A DNA stretch of 24,898 bases, from positions 15,571,854-15,596,751 of the forward strand of contig CM012953.1 of NCBI GenBank assembly GCA_000181795.3, given 5' to 3'. The translations under genes and the position numbers were made by a program. The notes under the pieces are model-generated. The model had not been told where the DNA came from. It was given only the letters and a program-made list of their open reading frames with translations, and made no database searches. How positions within the stretch are numbered: position 1 is the stretch's first letter; the number at the start of each line of letters is the position of its first letter. This document shows positions 17,640-24,898 of this stretch, one piece after another. Source of the DNA: Trichinella spiralis (lineage: Eukaryota; Nematoda; Enoplea; Trichinellida; Trichinellidae).

Positions 17640-17672
17640 GAGGTGGTCCAAACCGGGGAAGTTTTTGCTTGC
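17640..17672 (+). repeat. Left TIR of MULE
   Basis: About 27 of the outer 33 bases match the reverse complement of the right end (19541-19573). The core 'ggtccaaaccgggg' is shared exactly. Confidence 0.82.
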
Positions 17673-18311
17673 ATTTTCCAATTAGTTGTTAGAAATTGTT
17701 TTCCCATTCGATGATAATGACGTAGGGTCTCATTGCATACTTATGGCGCCATGATATTAGTTCTCTTATCAAACTTTTCATTGGTTCAAATTATTCTATT
17801 TTGATTAGCTGCAATATTTTTCACTTCATTGGTACAAATGTTTTGAATACGTAACAATTGATTACGTAACATTAGTATATTTGATGTCACGTTTGTCAAA
17901 TGCAGTTGTTCTTTCATTCGTCTAATAAATATTTATTTTTTAATTTGACATTTTTTAGTAATCAATGTTTGTAATACAATTAAATTATATTAGTTTTCAT
18001 TTAAAAATTAATATAATTTATTTTATTTAATTAATTATTAAATTAGATTTTTGGAAGTTTTCTATATTTCATTATTATGGTAACTACATGAAGTTTAATA
18101 AAATGAGATGGCAGTAGGTCAACAAAAAAAGCAAAATAATTTTTTATTTTTCAACGCTCAACAACAACAATATCAGCAGTAAATAACATATGATAACAAC
18201 AATAAGTAAAATAAACAAATATAAGTGATTAATAATAGCAAATAGAAACAATGAAAAATGAAAAAAGCAATGAATGAAATATAATACAAAACCACCACTT
18301 GGAAAGCGGCA

Positions 18312-18947
18312 TTAAATCGTTTCTGGTATGGGGTACATTAAAGCTTCTAGATACTGCTCCAGCGTACGCCTGCCGCTGCATTGTTCACCGGTGTATATCA
18401 CAACTCGTCATTGCTTTTCAGCATAAGTCGGTCCTGAATGCGTCAGGGATTTGCAGGTCCTGACGATGTACAGGCATTTTAGGAAACCGCTTCGACCGGT
18501 AGTTATACAGCATGGACTTTACCTGTTTAAAAACCAGAAAATGGTCAGATGTTGATGGCTCAGCGGAGGCTTCTTCGTCGTACATGGCGCAGATGAGTTT
18601 CGTTTCTTCCGCACTTCTCTTTTCAAAACCGCCATTTTTTCCATTTTGTACGCCAAGTGCGGATCCACCGGACATGCTTCTATGTGAAGGGTCTGCCTGA
18701 GCACAGATGTCACATCCAGGTTCGTGGATATGGAGTCTTTTCACCCTTTCTTGTCCTATACGGAAACAAACGAATTGTTAATGACAAGGAACATATTCAG
18801 TACATTCAGCACATACTTTTGAACACTGCCAATCCTTCCTCCGTTTACCGGAATATTTTAATTTAGAAAGCCCTGCCTTCATACACCAGGCACATACTAC
18901 CCCAACAGTTTGTCACAAGACGTACGTAGCTTACATACATCAGCCAT
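18312..18947 (-). pseudogene. FLYWCH-MULE transposase remnant, catalytic part missing
   Basis: Homologous to the + strand copy at 23136. The ATG at 18947 (MADVCKLRT) corresponds to MADDSDLRL there. The FLYWCH finger is partly readable: KLKYSGKRRKDWQCSK with the W-x-C pair, then a ~60-nt intron with GTATGT..TATAG ends in the same place as in the other copy. A frame of 108 codons (18744-18418) follows, containing EKRSAEETK, YDEEASAEPSTS and RSKRFPKMPVHRQDLQIP. Frameshifts and stops break the finger. After that frame the sequence jumps to a short tail (about 18399-18312) reading SGRRTLEQYLEALMYPIPETI and a stop. The tail looks like the transposase C-terminus, so the central DDE and SWIM region has been lost. 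Confidence 0.75.
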
Positions 18948-19540
18948 GACGAACAAAACCGAACAGAACGCCAATAGAAAACTTTCTACGAGCCAAACAA
19001 GTGAACAGCGAATAAATAAATGATTGTGGATGTGAACAAAGAGACAATAAATATGCATGCTTACATGCCGTCATGAACACTGCTTCGGCAGTCAGGAATT
19101 TTTACGATTCTACCGATGCTTTTTCAAATTAAGTCGTAATCTGAGTGAACCCCTGCTAGTGTGCAACTGCAGTGCACGCAGAACAATGGCAACGAAAGCG
19201 TGGGCGCAAAATGAATAACAAATTTATATTTTATGCCTGCCGATGAGGATGATTAGCAATGATCACATTTTGGCAGAACATATACAGTGCTAGGGGAAGG
19301 TAACGTTCACAGCCATGATGAGTAAACTTGAGATGAAAAATAATTGTCTTTGCTTTCAGTTTTGTTCAGTAAAATGATTTCGAAATCCAACAGATCCTTT
19401 TTGATCTGTAACGTTGAACATGTGGTCATCATGGTAACAGAACAGTTCAAACTTGAACGTTTAGTCAACCAGTAGTTGGTTTACTTTAAATATTATTTAT
19501 ACAATTTACACAAATATGCAAGCATAAAATACAAAATACA

Positions 19541-19573
19541 AACAAGCAAAAATTCCCCCGGTTTGGACCATCC
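19541..19573 (-). repeat. Right TIR of MULE
   Basis: This is the inverted partner of 17640-17672. Reading inward on the minus strand it runs 'gggatggtccaaaccggggg' and then 'aatttttgcttg'. The exact outer base is uncertain by one, because the flanking C can belong to either the TIR or the target duplication. Confidence 0.82.
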
Positions 19574-19700
19574 CAAATTATCATTTTCATTGTAATCATA
19601 AATTACAAATAATTTTACATGCACTTATTCCGATTTATTAAAACATTAAATGTTTGCTGCATTAACTAATGAACAAAACTAATTTAAAATTGACGAAACA

Positions 19701-19706
19701 TTTATT
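19701..19706 (-). promoter_or_regulatory. Poly(A) signal for RRP7A
   Basis: AATAAA on the minus strand, 53 bases beyond the RRP7A stop codon, at a normal distance for 3' end formation. Confidence 0.6.
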
Positions 19707-19759
19707 TAAAAAATTTTTTAAACATCTATAACATAATTTCCCATAACAGAAGAGAAAAA

Positions 19760-20476
19760 CTAGTAAGGTTTAAATTTTCTAACTGCTTGCATATGTGCAA
19801 TTCGCTTCTTATCTTCTTCAAACTTCCGCTGCAAGTCTTCAATCATCTTTCGCTTGGATTCACGAATTTCAAATCTGTAGAATGGAACTAAATCACCACA
19901 TGACTTCTTTTTCTTTTGCTTCACTTTCGAGTCTTTAATGCAATTTTTGTATCCACGAGATACTGTCACCCAACCATCTTCATCGTTTTCCAAATCAGAT
20001 TTCTTTTTCTTTTTCTCATTCACAACTCTTTCCTGATATTTTTCCAATAAATCGACCGCAGAGCAATAATCATCCTTAGTTAGAAAAGATGAAGCATAAT
20101 CTTTTTTCCATTTTTTAAAGCCTATTATGCACTGATTCTTCCACATCAGAGAACAATTCTTTTGCTTAAATAACATAATTTTTCCATTTATATCAACAAA
20201 CGACAGGCAAGCCACTTTACAACCAAAAGGAACCTGATCATTATACTTATCAAAATTGCACTTCGAGTAAAAGTTCACTGATTCAACAGCGCCAAAAGCA
20301 TGGAACAACAGTTTTAAACTTTCTTCGTCCATATATGATGGGATATTTGTAATTACCACTGCTTTGTCCGATAAAGAATCAAACGCAGAAAAGTTAGAAA
20401 ATTCTTTTATCTCATAAATATTTAATTCATAAACTAAAGAATCATTGAAAACAAATCCAAACCTGATAGTAATCAT
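19760..20476 (-). CDS. RRP7A: Ribosomal RNA-processing protein 7 homolog (RRP7A)
   Basis: A nucleolar factor for small-subunit (18S) rRNA maturation; in the family it works with UTP-C components. It is a 238-aa single-exon gene (human RRP7A 280 aa). An RRM-like domain starts at KAVVITNIPSYMDEESLKLL (about 38-57) and spans to about residue 110. The Rrp7 C-terminal domain has the acidic-to-tryptophan signature NDEDGWVTVSRG (164-175) and the helix FYRFEIRESKRK (199-210) followed by LQRKFEEDKKRI (215-226), ending in RKFKPY like the human protein. Lysine runs at about 155-159 and 187-191 could be nucleolar localisation signals. The N-terminal MITIRFGFVFNDSLVYEL matches the usual start of the family, so 20476 is a credible start. 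An AATAAA on the minus strand lies at 19706-19701. Confidence 0.93.
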   Translation of the reverse strand: MITIRFGFVFNDSLVYELNIYEIKEFSNFSAFDSLSDKAVVITNIPSYMDEESLKLLFHAFGAVESVNFYSKCNFDKYNDQVPFGCKVACLSFVDINGKIMLFKQKNCSLMWKNQCIIGFKKWKKDYASSFLTKDDYCSAVDLLEKYQERVVNEKKKKKSDLENDEDGWVTVSRGYKNCIKDSKVKQKKKKSCGDLVPFYRFEIRESKRKMIEDLQRKFEEDKKRIAHMQAVRKFKPY

Positions 20477-21309
20477 TTGAAAAATTAAAAAACAAAACAG
20501 TTTACGAATTATTACCGTAACTTAAAAAAACGCAGGTAAACTATCCTTCATTTCATTACTTAATCAATTTTCTGTCCTTTTTAATGCTATATTTCTTTAT
20601 AAACAAAATTCTCATTTTAGAAATCAGTTTTACGCTATTTTAATGTCCTGAAAGTGTATGTTCTGACAGTAAAGATAAGTTTCTTAGATGAGCTTATTTC
20701 AGTAGGTCAAACAAACAATGTGCGTTGCAGACTGGTAAGTTCACTGTAAGCAAAAGTTGTTAGCTATCAGATGTCATATTGAACATGTTTAAAAAGCATA
20801 GGATAGCTTATTTGTCTATGAAAATTTGAGAAGTATCAGTTTCAGGTTAAAACGGTCAATCTCGGGAACAATTTTCACCGCATTTTCTTACTGGTCGTTG
20901 ACAGCGTCCGATAGCGTTAATTGATGCTCATGCCGTTCTCTAAGACAACCACCATGCCTGATTGTGTTCGCGTTCGCTTAACAGGCCCGACAACAAAAGC
21001 CAGTCACACAACCGCATGGCAATTCAATAAGAAAGTGCGGTGAAAACTGATGAAAATTTTCATGAAACTGTTAATTCATACCTGAATTCAAGATTACGGT
21101 ATTCTACCGTGTCTTTAGTGGTAGTGTTATTATCCGTGAGTTTGATCAGTCAGAGCATAAAAGTAAATATTGGACGCTCGTATGTGGAAAATGGCTGGAC
21201 GGAGGGGGTTGGAAATCATCCTAGATATAGATAGATAGATTTGGTACCCGCCTAACCATGTGAAGTGAGGAATAGTTAAGTCGTCTTCGACAGTTCAGCA
21301 CTTTAAGAT
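20477..21309. other. RRP7A upstream region with an inverted repeat
   Basis: No gene was recognised. The stretch next to RRP7A is AT-rich and presumably includes its promoter. From about 20868 it becomes less AT-rich. Two arms, 20868-20893 and 21024-21049, are inverted copies of each other (about 22 of 26 bases) with ~130 bp between them, like a short foldback or MITE. A 'gata/gatag' microsatellite lies at about 21223-21240. Confidence 0.45.
20868..21049. repeat. Foldback or MITE-like inverted repeat
   Basis: The left arm contains 'ttttcaccgcattttctta' and the right arm contains 'taagaaagtgcggtgaaaa', its inverse with two mismatches. No target duplication is clear, and no similarity to the MULE TIR was seen. 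Confidence 0.45.
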
Positions 21310-21620
21310 GGAATGCATTGAGTGGCTGTCTGGAGACAGGGCTGATATCAAGAATTTGTATCAACTCCGCGTCCACAAGGAGGCACGGATATAGAACTGG
21401 AGCATTTCAGCTTGTCATCAAAGTGTGATCAGCATGTGTTGACTTGTTCGCATTGCTCGTCGATCAACACTTTACGTGCGATCAGTACTTCTTCCTCTTG
21501 TCTGCGCAGAGGAGATTCTCCAGAACATGTACGTCGACGGCCTTGTGCCCAGGTGTGACAGTCTTTATGCAGTCAAGAAGTTTTCTGATGATTATCATAC
21601 TCTAATTGTAATAGTATTAC
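21310..21620 (+). pseudogene. BEL/Pao-like reverse transcriptase relic
   Basis: Two short peptides resemble consecutive blocks of BEL/Pao reverse transcriptase: ADIKNLYQLRVHKEAR at about 21341-21391 (like the 'DIekMFhQv.v..eDR' block), and ILQNMYVDGLVPRCDSLYA at about 21515-21570 (like the 'NmYVDDlv...ds' active-site block). They have the right order and spacing but only this fragment is present, with several breaks. Fossil; old. No LTRs or other BEL domains were recognised nearby. Confidence 0.5.
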
Positions 21621-21833
21621 TGATTTCAACAACCTTAGCATCAATAATCTACAGTAGAGTAAGCTATTTGCGTGAAGGTGCGTTGGCGTTGGCGTGTTAG
21701 CGAAGTTTGGTATTGTCGTTTGGGTATTTTCTCTTTGTGTGTGTTATCATTTTGTGTAGTTTATTCCTAAACGTTGCCCTCTTAAATAAATCGACTGTCT
21801 AGCTGATAAGGCTTAAACGTTACATAATGACTG

Positions 21834-22434
21834 TGTAACAACCATTGCTGTACGGCGGCGCTGCTCATTGCAGGTACGGCAGAGGTAGACGCAGAGCCGC
21901 GGCAGTAAAACCTCCCATCCCACCCACTTCAAAGACGCCGCCGGTGGCTTCTGGCGACAGACCCTCATAACCCGACAATTTGGTACCTAATTAGCCGTTG
22001 TTCAGCGGGTCGCTCGGTCATCCTTTGTACGGCGGGCCGTTCGGTCACTGATCCAAGGGCACGCCGGTCCCTGATGATCCGTTGGGGCAGCGGATCAAAG
22101 CCCCCGCGTAACAAGCCGCTGATTTATAGAAGGGCCGCAAGCCGGGAGACTGTCAGCAAGACAATAGGGGGATCAAATTTCAGTTGACCCACCCCGGTGC
22201 CCCCCTGCGGCGAAAGCCTTCTATATATTGGAGCGGCGAAAAGCGAGACGGATCTTGTCTGAACGAGAGCGGTGACCGACGTGGAGACGAGTAGTACGTG
22301 TGGAAGTGTGTCCTGAGAATGTCGACGAGAAGACGAGACCGAGAGTCCGAGAAAGAACAAGCATAGAGCGACGGCGGACGAACCGGCGCGAACCCAGAGG
22401 CAAATCAGCCGACCCCACCCGGCGGGTCGTTACA
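21834..22434 (+). repeat. Solo LTR related to the Gypsy element
   Basis: This 601-bp sequence begins 'tgtaacaac' and ends 'cgttaca', flanked by the 4-bp target duplication 'actg' (21830-21833 and 22435-22438). Its first two thirds resemble the right LTR at 5212-5777, with scattered changes and an extra ~36 bp (including 'cgctcggtcatcctttgtac'). After the TATA-like box ('ctatatattgg', about 22222) the downstream third is largely different until the shared terminal 'ggcgggtcgttaca'. It is therefore a different subfamily. Solo LTRs form by recombination between the two LTRs of one insertion. Confidence 0.85.
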
Positions 22435-22438
22435 ACTG

Positions 22439-22975
22439 AGATAGGTCCCAGCTGTGCAAAAATGGTTGAGCAATGAGACGTCAGCGCTCAACTCGGTTCG
22501 TGAAGAACATCGTCTCTAACTTGAAGAGTGTTGTGCAACCGAAAATTCTACATTTATTTGAACGTGACGGATTGCTCCTTCGGCCTGGCGAACTCGGCAC
22601 GGTGACGATTGTCCGATGGATCAGCACAAGGCCTATAGAATGGAAAAAAGGGCCATATTAAAAAAGCAGAGTGCCGAAGAAGCGAAGACCATCCCGCAAA
22701 TTTATGATGAAGAAGCCGCAGTCTCCTCCGCTGAGCCATCAACATCCGGCCAATTTCCTTTCTTTAGAGAAGTCAGGAGTGCAATGTATGAACAACGGGC
22801 GAAACGCTTCCCCAAACTTTCCAGAGATCGTCATGATCTTGTTCTTGCGCCTGAATTTACAAGAACGAGCGTTTCTGTTGACGTAGAGTGCGTCAAACCA
22901 TATCCTGATTTTTTTGACGACCGATACATTAGACTACTGGCAGCCATGAAAACCTGGGCCATGGTTTAGTCACAC
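22439..22975 (+). pseudogene. FLYWCH-MULE transposase fragment A
   Basis: This is a partial transposase copy. The frame MDQHKAYRMEKRAILKKQSA.. from 22616 runs to 22966 and aligns with the + strand copy downstream (EHLAYKMEKKAFLKKRSAEE..). It shares YDEEA..SAEPSTS, RAKRFPKL and the block RLLAAMKTWAM. The end of the FLYWCH finger is visible just before it (HGDDCPMDQH, frame-shifted upstream). It stops being homologous right after 'ctgggccatgg', exactly where the neighbour continues into the catalytic GTFKVV block, so it is truncated there. The upstream junction to the solo LTR is only ~100-150 bp away. Confidence 0.65.
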
Positions 22976-23135
22976 CCTCTGTCGTTGAATTTCTATAATT
23001 AACCTATACACTCCACTACAAAAAGATCTTCAAGTTTGAGCGAAAGATTTCTTAGCATTTTCCTTTGCTGTTGTCTTTGCGACCAGTGCTTTCCGTTCTG
23101 AGTTATGCAAATCATTTTATATTCTTTATCTTGTT

Positions 23136-24150
23136 ATGGCTGATGATTCGGACTTACGTCTTGTACCAAATCGTCGCGGTGGTATGTCCCTTGTGCATGA
23201 AGGCAGAGCATATAAATTAAAACGTGCCGGCAGACGAATATTGGAGGTGCTCGAAAGTATGTGCTAAATGTACAGTGTGTGTCCTTCGTTATTAAGGGTT
23301 AGTTTATTTTGGTATAGGATAAAGAGGGCTGTGGTGGTGCCGTATGGACCAACCTTGATGTGACTACAGTTATCAAGCGGAATGATCACATCGAAAGCTG
23401 CCCGGTGGATGAACATTTGGCCTACAAAATGGAAAAGAAGGCGTTTTTGAAAAAGCGAAGCGCGGAAGAAACAAAACCCATCCCGACCATTTATGACGAG
23501 GAAGCTTCCGCCGAGCCATCAACATCTGGCTATTTTTCGCTGTATAAACGGGTAAAGTCCTCGATGTACAGGCACCGGGCAAAGCGATACCCAAAACTGC
23601 CCAATCATCGTCGGTACCTGCAAATCCTGGTCCCGTTCAAGACAACGAAGGCCGGTGAAGATGTTTTATTGTGGCAGTGTGCGTCAGAGCATATTCTGAT
23701 CTTTTCTACGGCCGATAAGATTAGATTACTGGCAGCCATGAAAACCTGGGCCATGGATGGCACATTCAAGGTTGTACCACAGTGGTATCAATAACTGTTT
23801 ACCATCCATGTCTTTGTGGCGGGTAAACTGGTGCTAGCAGTCTACCGTTTATGTACGGGTAAAGATATTGGAACATACGGATATATATTTCAAGCTTTAC
23901 TAAACAAAGCGGCAGTCCTCAGGGTCAATCTCAATCCACAAACTATAATTTGTGATTTTCAAACGGCCCTGATACCCGTGATTCAGGGCTATTTCCCGAA
24001 TACGAAGTACAGGGCTGCTAATTCCACTTCTGCCAGGCGGTACATAAGAAAGTCGGTAAGCTGGGACTGAAAACATGATATCGCCAGCATGAGAAAACAA
24101 GAAGAAAAATCAGAATGCTCCTGGCCACCGCTTTCCTCCCTGTACCGGAA
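23136..24150 (+). pseudogene. FLYWCH-MULE transposase, decayed
   Basis: The best copy of the family's gene. Exon 1 (23136-23256) reads MADDSDLRLVPNRRGGMSLV.. and, after a shift of frame, the YWRCSK of the FLYWCH finger. A 61-nt intron (23257-23317, GTATGT..TATAG) follows. Exon 2 opens DKEGCGGAVWTNLDV and completes the finger with HIESC. The MULE DDE domain begins MDGTFKVVPQWYQ; an in-frame TAA at about 23792 sits where Gln is expected. It continues LFTIHVFVAGKLVLAVYRL and later ICDFQTALIPVIQGYFPNTKY. A frameshift near 24012 precedes the FHFCQAV block, which is readable in another frame. The D of DGTF and of DFQ are present. Homology fades near 24150, before any SWIM zinc finger. Not functional as it stands. 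Confidence 0.78.
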
Positions 24151-24898
24151 GTTGATATGAGTGTGTTAAACCATTGTATTGTATTGTATTATTTAGTTTC
24201 TTGCTTTTTCGTTGTTTTAACTTTGTTAATGCCGTTCACTGTTGTTTTTTATTGTTGTTGTTGTTGTTCTTGGCTGTTCTTTACTGTTGTTGCTGCTGCT
24301 GTTGACTAGTGAAAAATAAAAATCACTATTTAACTTTGTATTATATTTCTTGTATTATATGATATTATCAATGCCGTTATTATCTGTTATTTGCTGTTGT
24401 TCATTATTCATAGGCTATTCTCTGTTATTTACTATTGATATTGTTGTTGTTGAGCATTCAGAAGTAAATTTCATTTAGAAAAATTGACTTCAAAAAATAA
24501 TTAAACTTCATTTGGCTACCATAACTGTAAAACATAGAAAGTTTTTAAAATCACATTTCCAAATACTAATCACTAAATATATAAGTGGAAAAGTAAATAT
24601 TCAAAAGAAAAAACAGCTAAAAACAATGAAAAAAAAATTCACCGTGATATTCTTGATCAAATGCTACGTAATGCAATTAAAGATTTGGACCAATGAAATT
24701 GTAGCTAATCAAAGCAGAAAAATTTCAATCAATGAAAAGTTTAGGCGACACAACCAATGTTGTTACGCCATAACTATGCAGTCAGAAGCTATCCAATGAA
24801 AACACGACTTTTTGCCAACCAGTAGAAAGAAAATTAGCTCTGAAAATTTCACCGATTGATTCAAATCTTTTTCCTGTGATTAGCTGTAATATTTTTTT
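24151..24898. repeat. MULE 3' subterminal region with (ttg)n tract
   Basis: Noncoding transposon tail of copy B. A trinucleotide ttg/ctg-rich tract occupies about 24240-24305 and recurs weakly near 24395-24455. Part of it (about 24255-24340) recurs at window start 1-95. The stretch 24670-24800 holds several CCAAT and 'ctaatca' words, also seen near 7012-7162 and in the 17640-18300 tail. Confidence 0.55.

Larger units (their letters stand above)
17631..19582 (-). mobile_element. Internally deleted Mutator-like (MULE) DNA transposon
   Basis: The terminal inverted repeats are 'gaggtggtccaaaccgggg' at 17640 and, read on the minus strand from about 19573, 'gggatggtccaaaccgggg'; each continues as '..tttttgcttg'. 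They are flanked by 'caaattatt' (17631-17639) and 'caaattatc' (19574-19582), an 8/9 match and the 9-bp size typical of MULEs. The body is ~1.93 kb. Inside, on the minus strand, are remnants of a FLYWCH-type transposase gene but no catalytic domain, so this copy is non-autonomous. The 3' subterminal part (about 17640-18300) resembles 24400-24898 of the + strand copy. Confidence 0.82.
23080..24898 (+). mobile_element. FLYWCH-MULE copy B, running off the window
   Basis: The transposase relic (23136 to about 24150) is followed by a (ttg)n-rich stretch at 24240-24305. The 3' subterminal sequence after that resembles, in inverted orientation, the left part of the MULE at 17640-18300, sharing 'attgttgttgttgagc', 'attaaacttcat..taccata' and 'accaatgaa..gtagctaatcaaa'. 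The 3' TIR is not reached within the window and no 5' TIR was found upstream, so the left end is probably lost. The last ~30 bases contain an inverted copy of the 'agctaatca' segment near 24704. Confidence 0.65.

Noticed and set aside
17098-19740. tRNA or rRNA genes in the EPRS-RRP7A gap
   Set aside because: No A/B-box pair with a cloverleaf or conserved rRNA segment was recognised by eye. A tRNA scan was not possible here.
21040-21234. 64-codon frame with a hydrophobic stretch
   Set aside because: It lies in repeat debris beside the inverted-repeat arm, has no similarity that I recognise, and ends in a microsatellite. It is probably chance.

Overview
The window looks like an AT-rich animal genome with compact genes. 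Three host genes can be read with confidence: nudC (+ strand, 9 exons), a fused glutamyl-prolyl-tRNA synthetase EPRS (- strand, 30 exons) and the rRNA-processing gene RRP7A (- strand, one exon). Introns are mostly 56-190 nt, with GT..AG ends and T-rich acceptors. Small introns together with FLYWCH-MULE, Gypsy and BEL/Pao debris would suit a nematode, perhaps of the Trichinella/Trichuris side. That assignment is an inference and not proven here.

Layout. 1-810 is repeat debris, including pieces related to a Mutator-like (MULE) DNA transposon. 811-5777 is a GC-rich Ty3/Gypsy LTR element, a fossil with about two breaks in its coding region. It is bracketed by two ~495-bp direct copies of the same flanking sequence (316-810 and 5778-6271). 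6272-8036 is AT-rich sequence without a recognisable gene and holds a cluster of CCAAT boxes. nudC (8037-9708) and EPRS (17097 back to 9897) converge tail to tail with 188 bp between their stop codons. 17640-19573 is an internally deleted MULE with recognisable terminal inverted repeats and an 8-9 bp target duplication. RRP7A follows at 20476-19760. From about 20870 to the window end the sequence is mobile-element debris: an inverted-repeat segment, a BEL/Pao-like reverse transcriptase relic, a solo LTR related to the Gypsy element with a clean 4-bp target duplication, and two tandem FLYWCH-MULE pieces on the + strand. The second of these runs off the window.

The host genes are unlinked housekeeping functions: a dynein-pathway/HSP90 co-chaperone, a translation enzyme and a ribosome-biogenesis factor. 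Nothing suggests they form one pathway. The EPRS splice model sums to 4626 nt and the nudC model to 933 nt. Both are multiples of three and both give proteins that align end to end with the remembered families. The most informative oddities are the duplicated flank around the Gypsy element (haplotype mis-join, recombination, or a very long target duplication), the deleted MULE that keeps both ends of its transposase gene but no catalytic domain, and the retained EPRS fusion.
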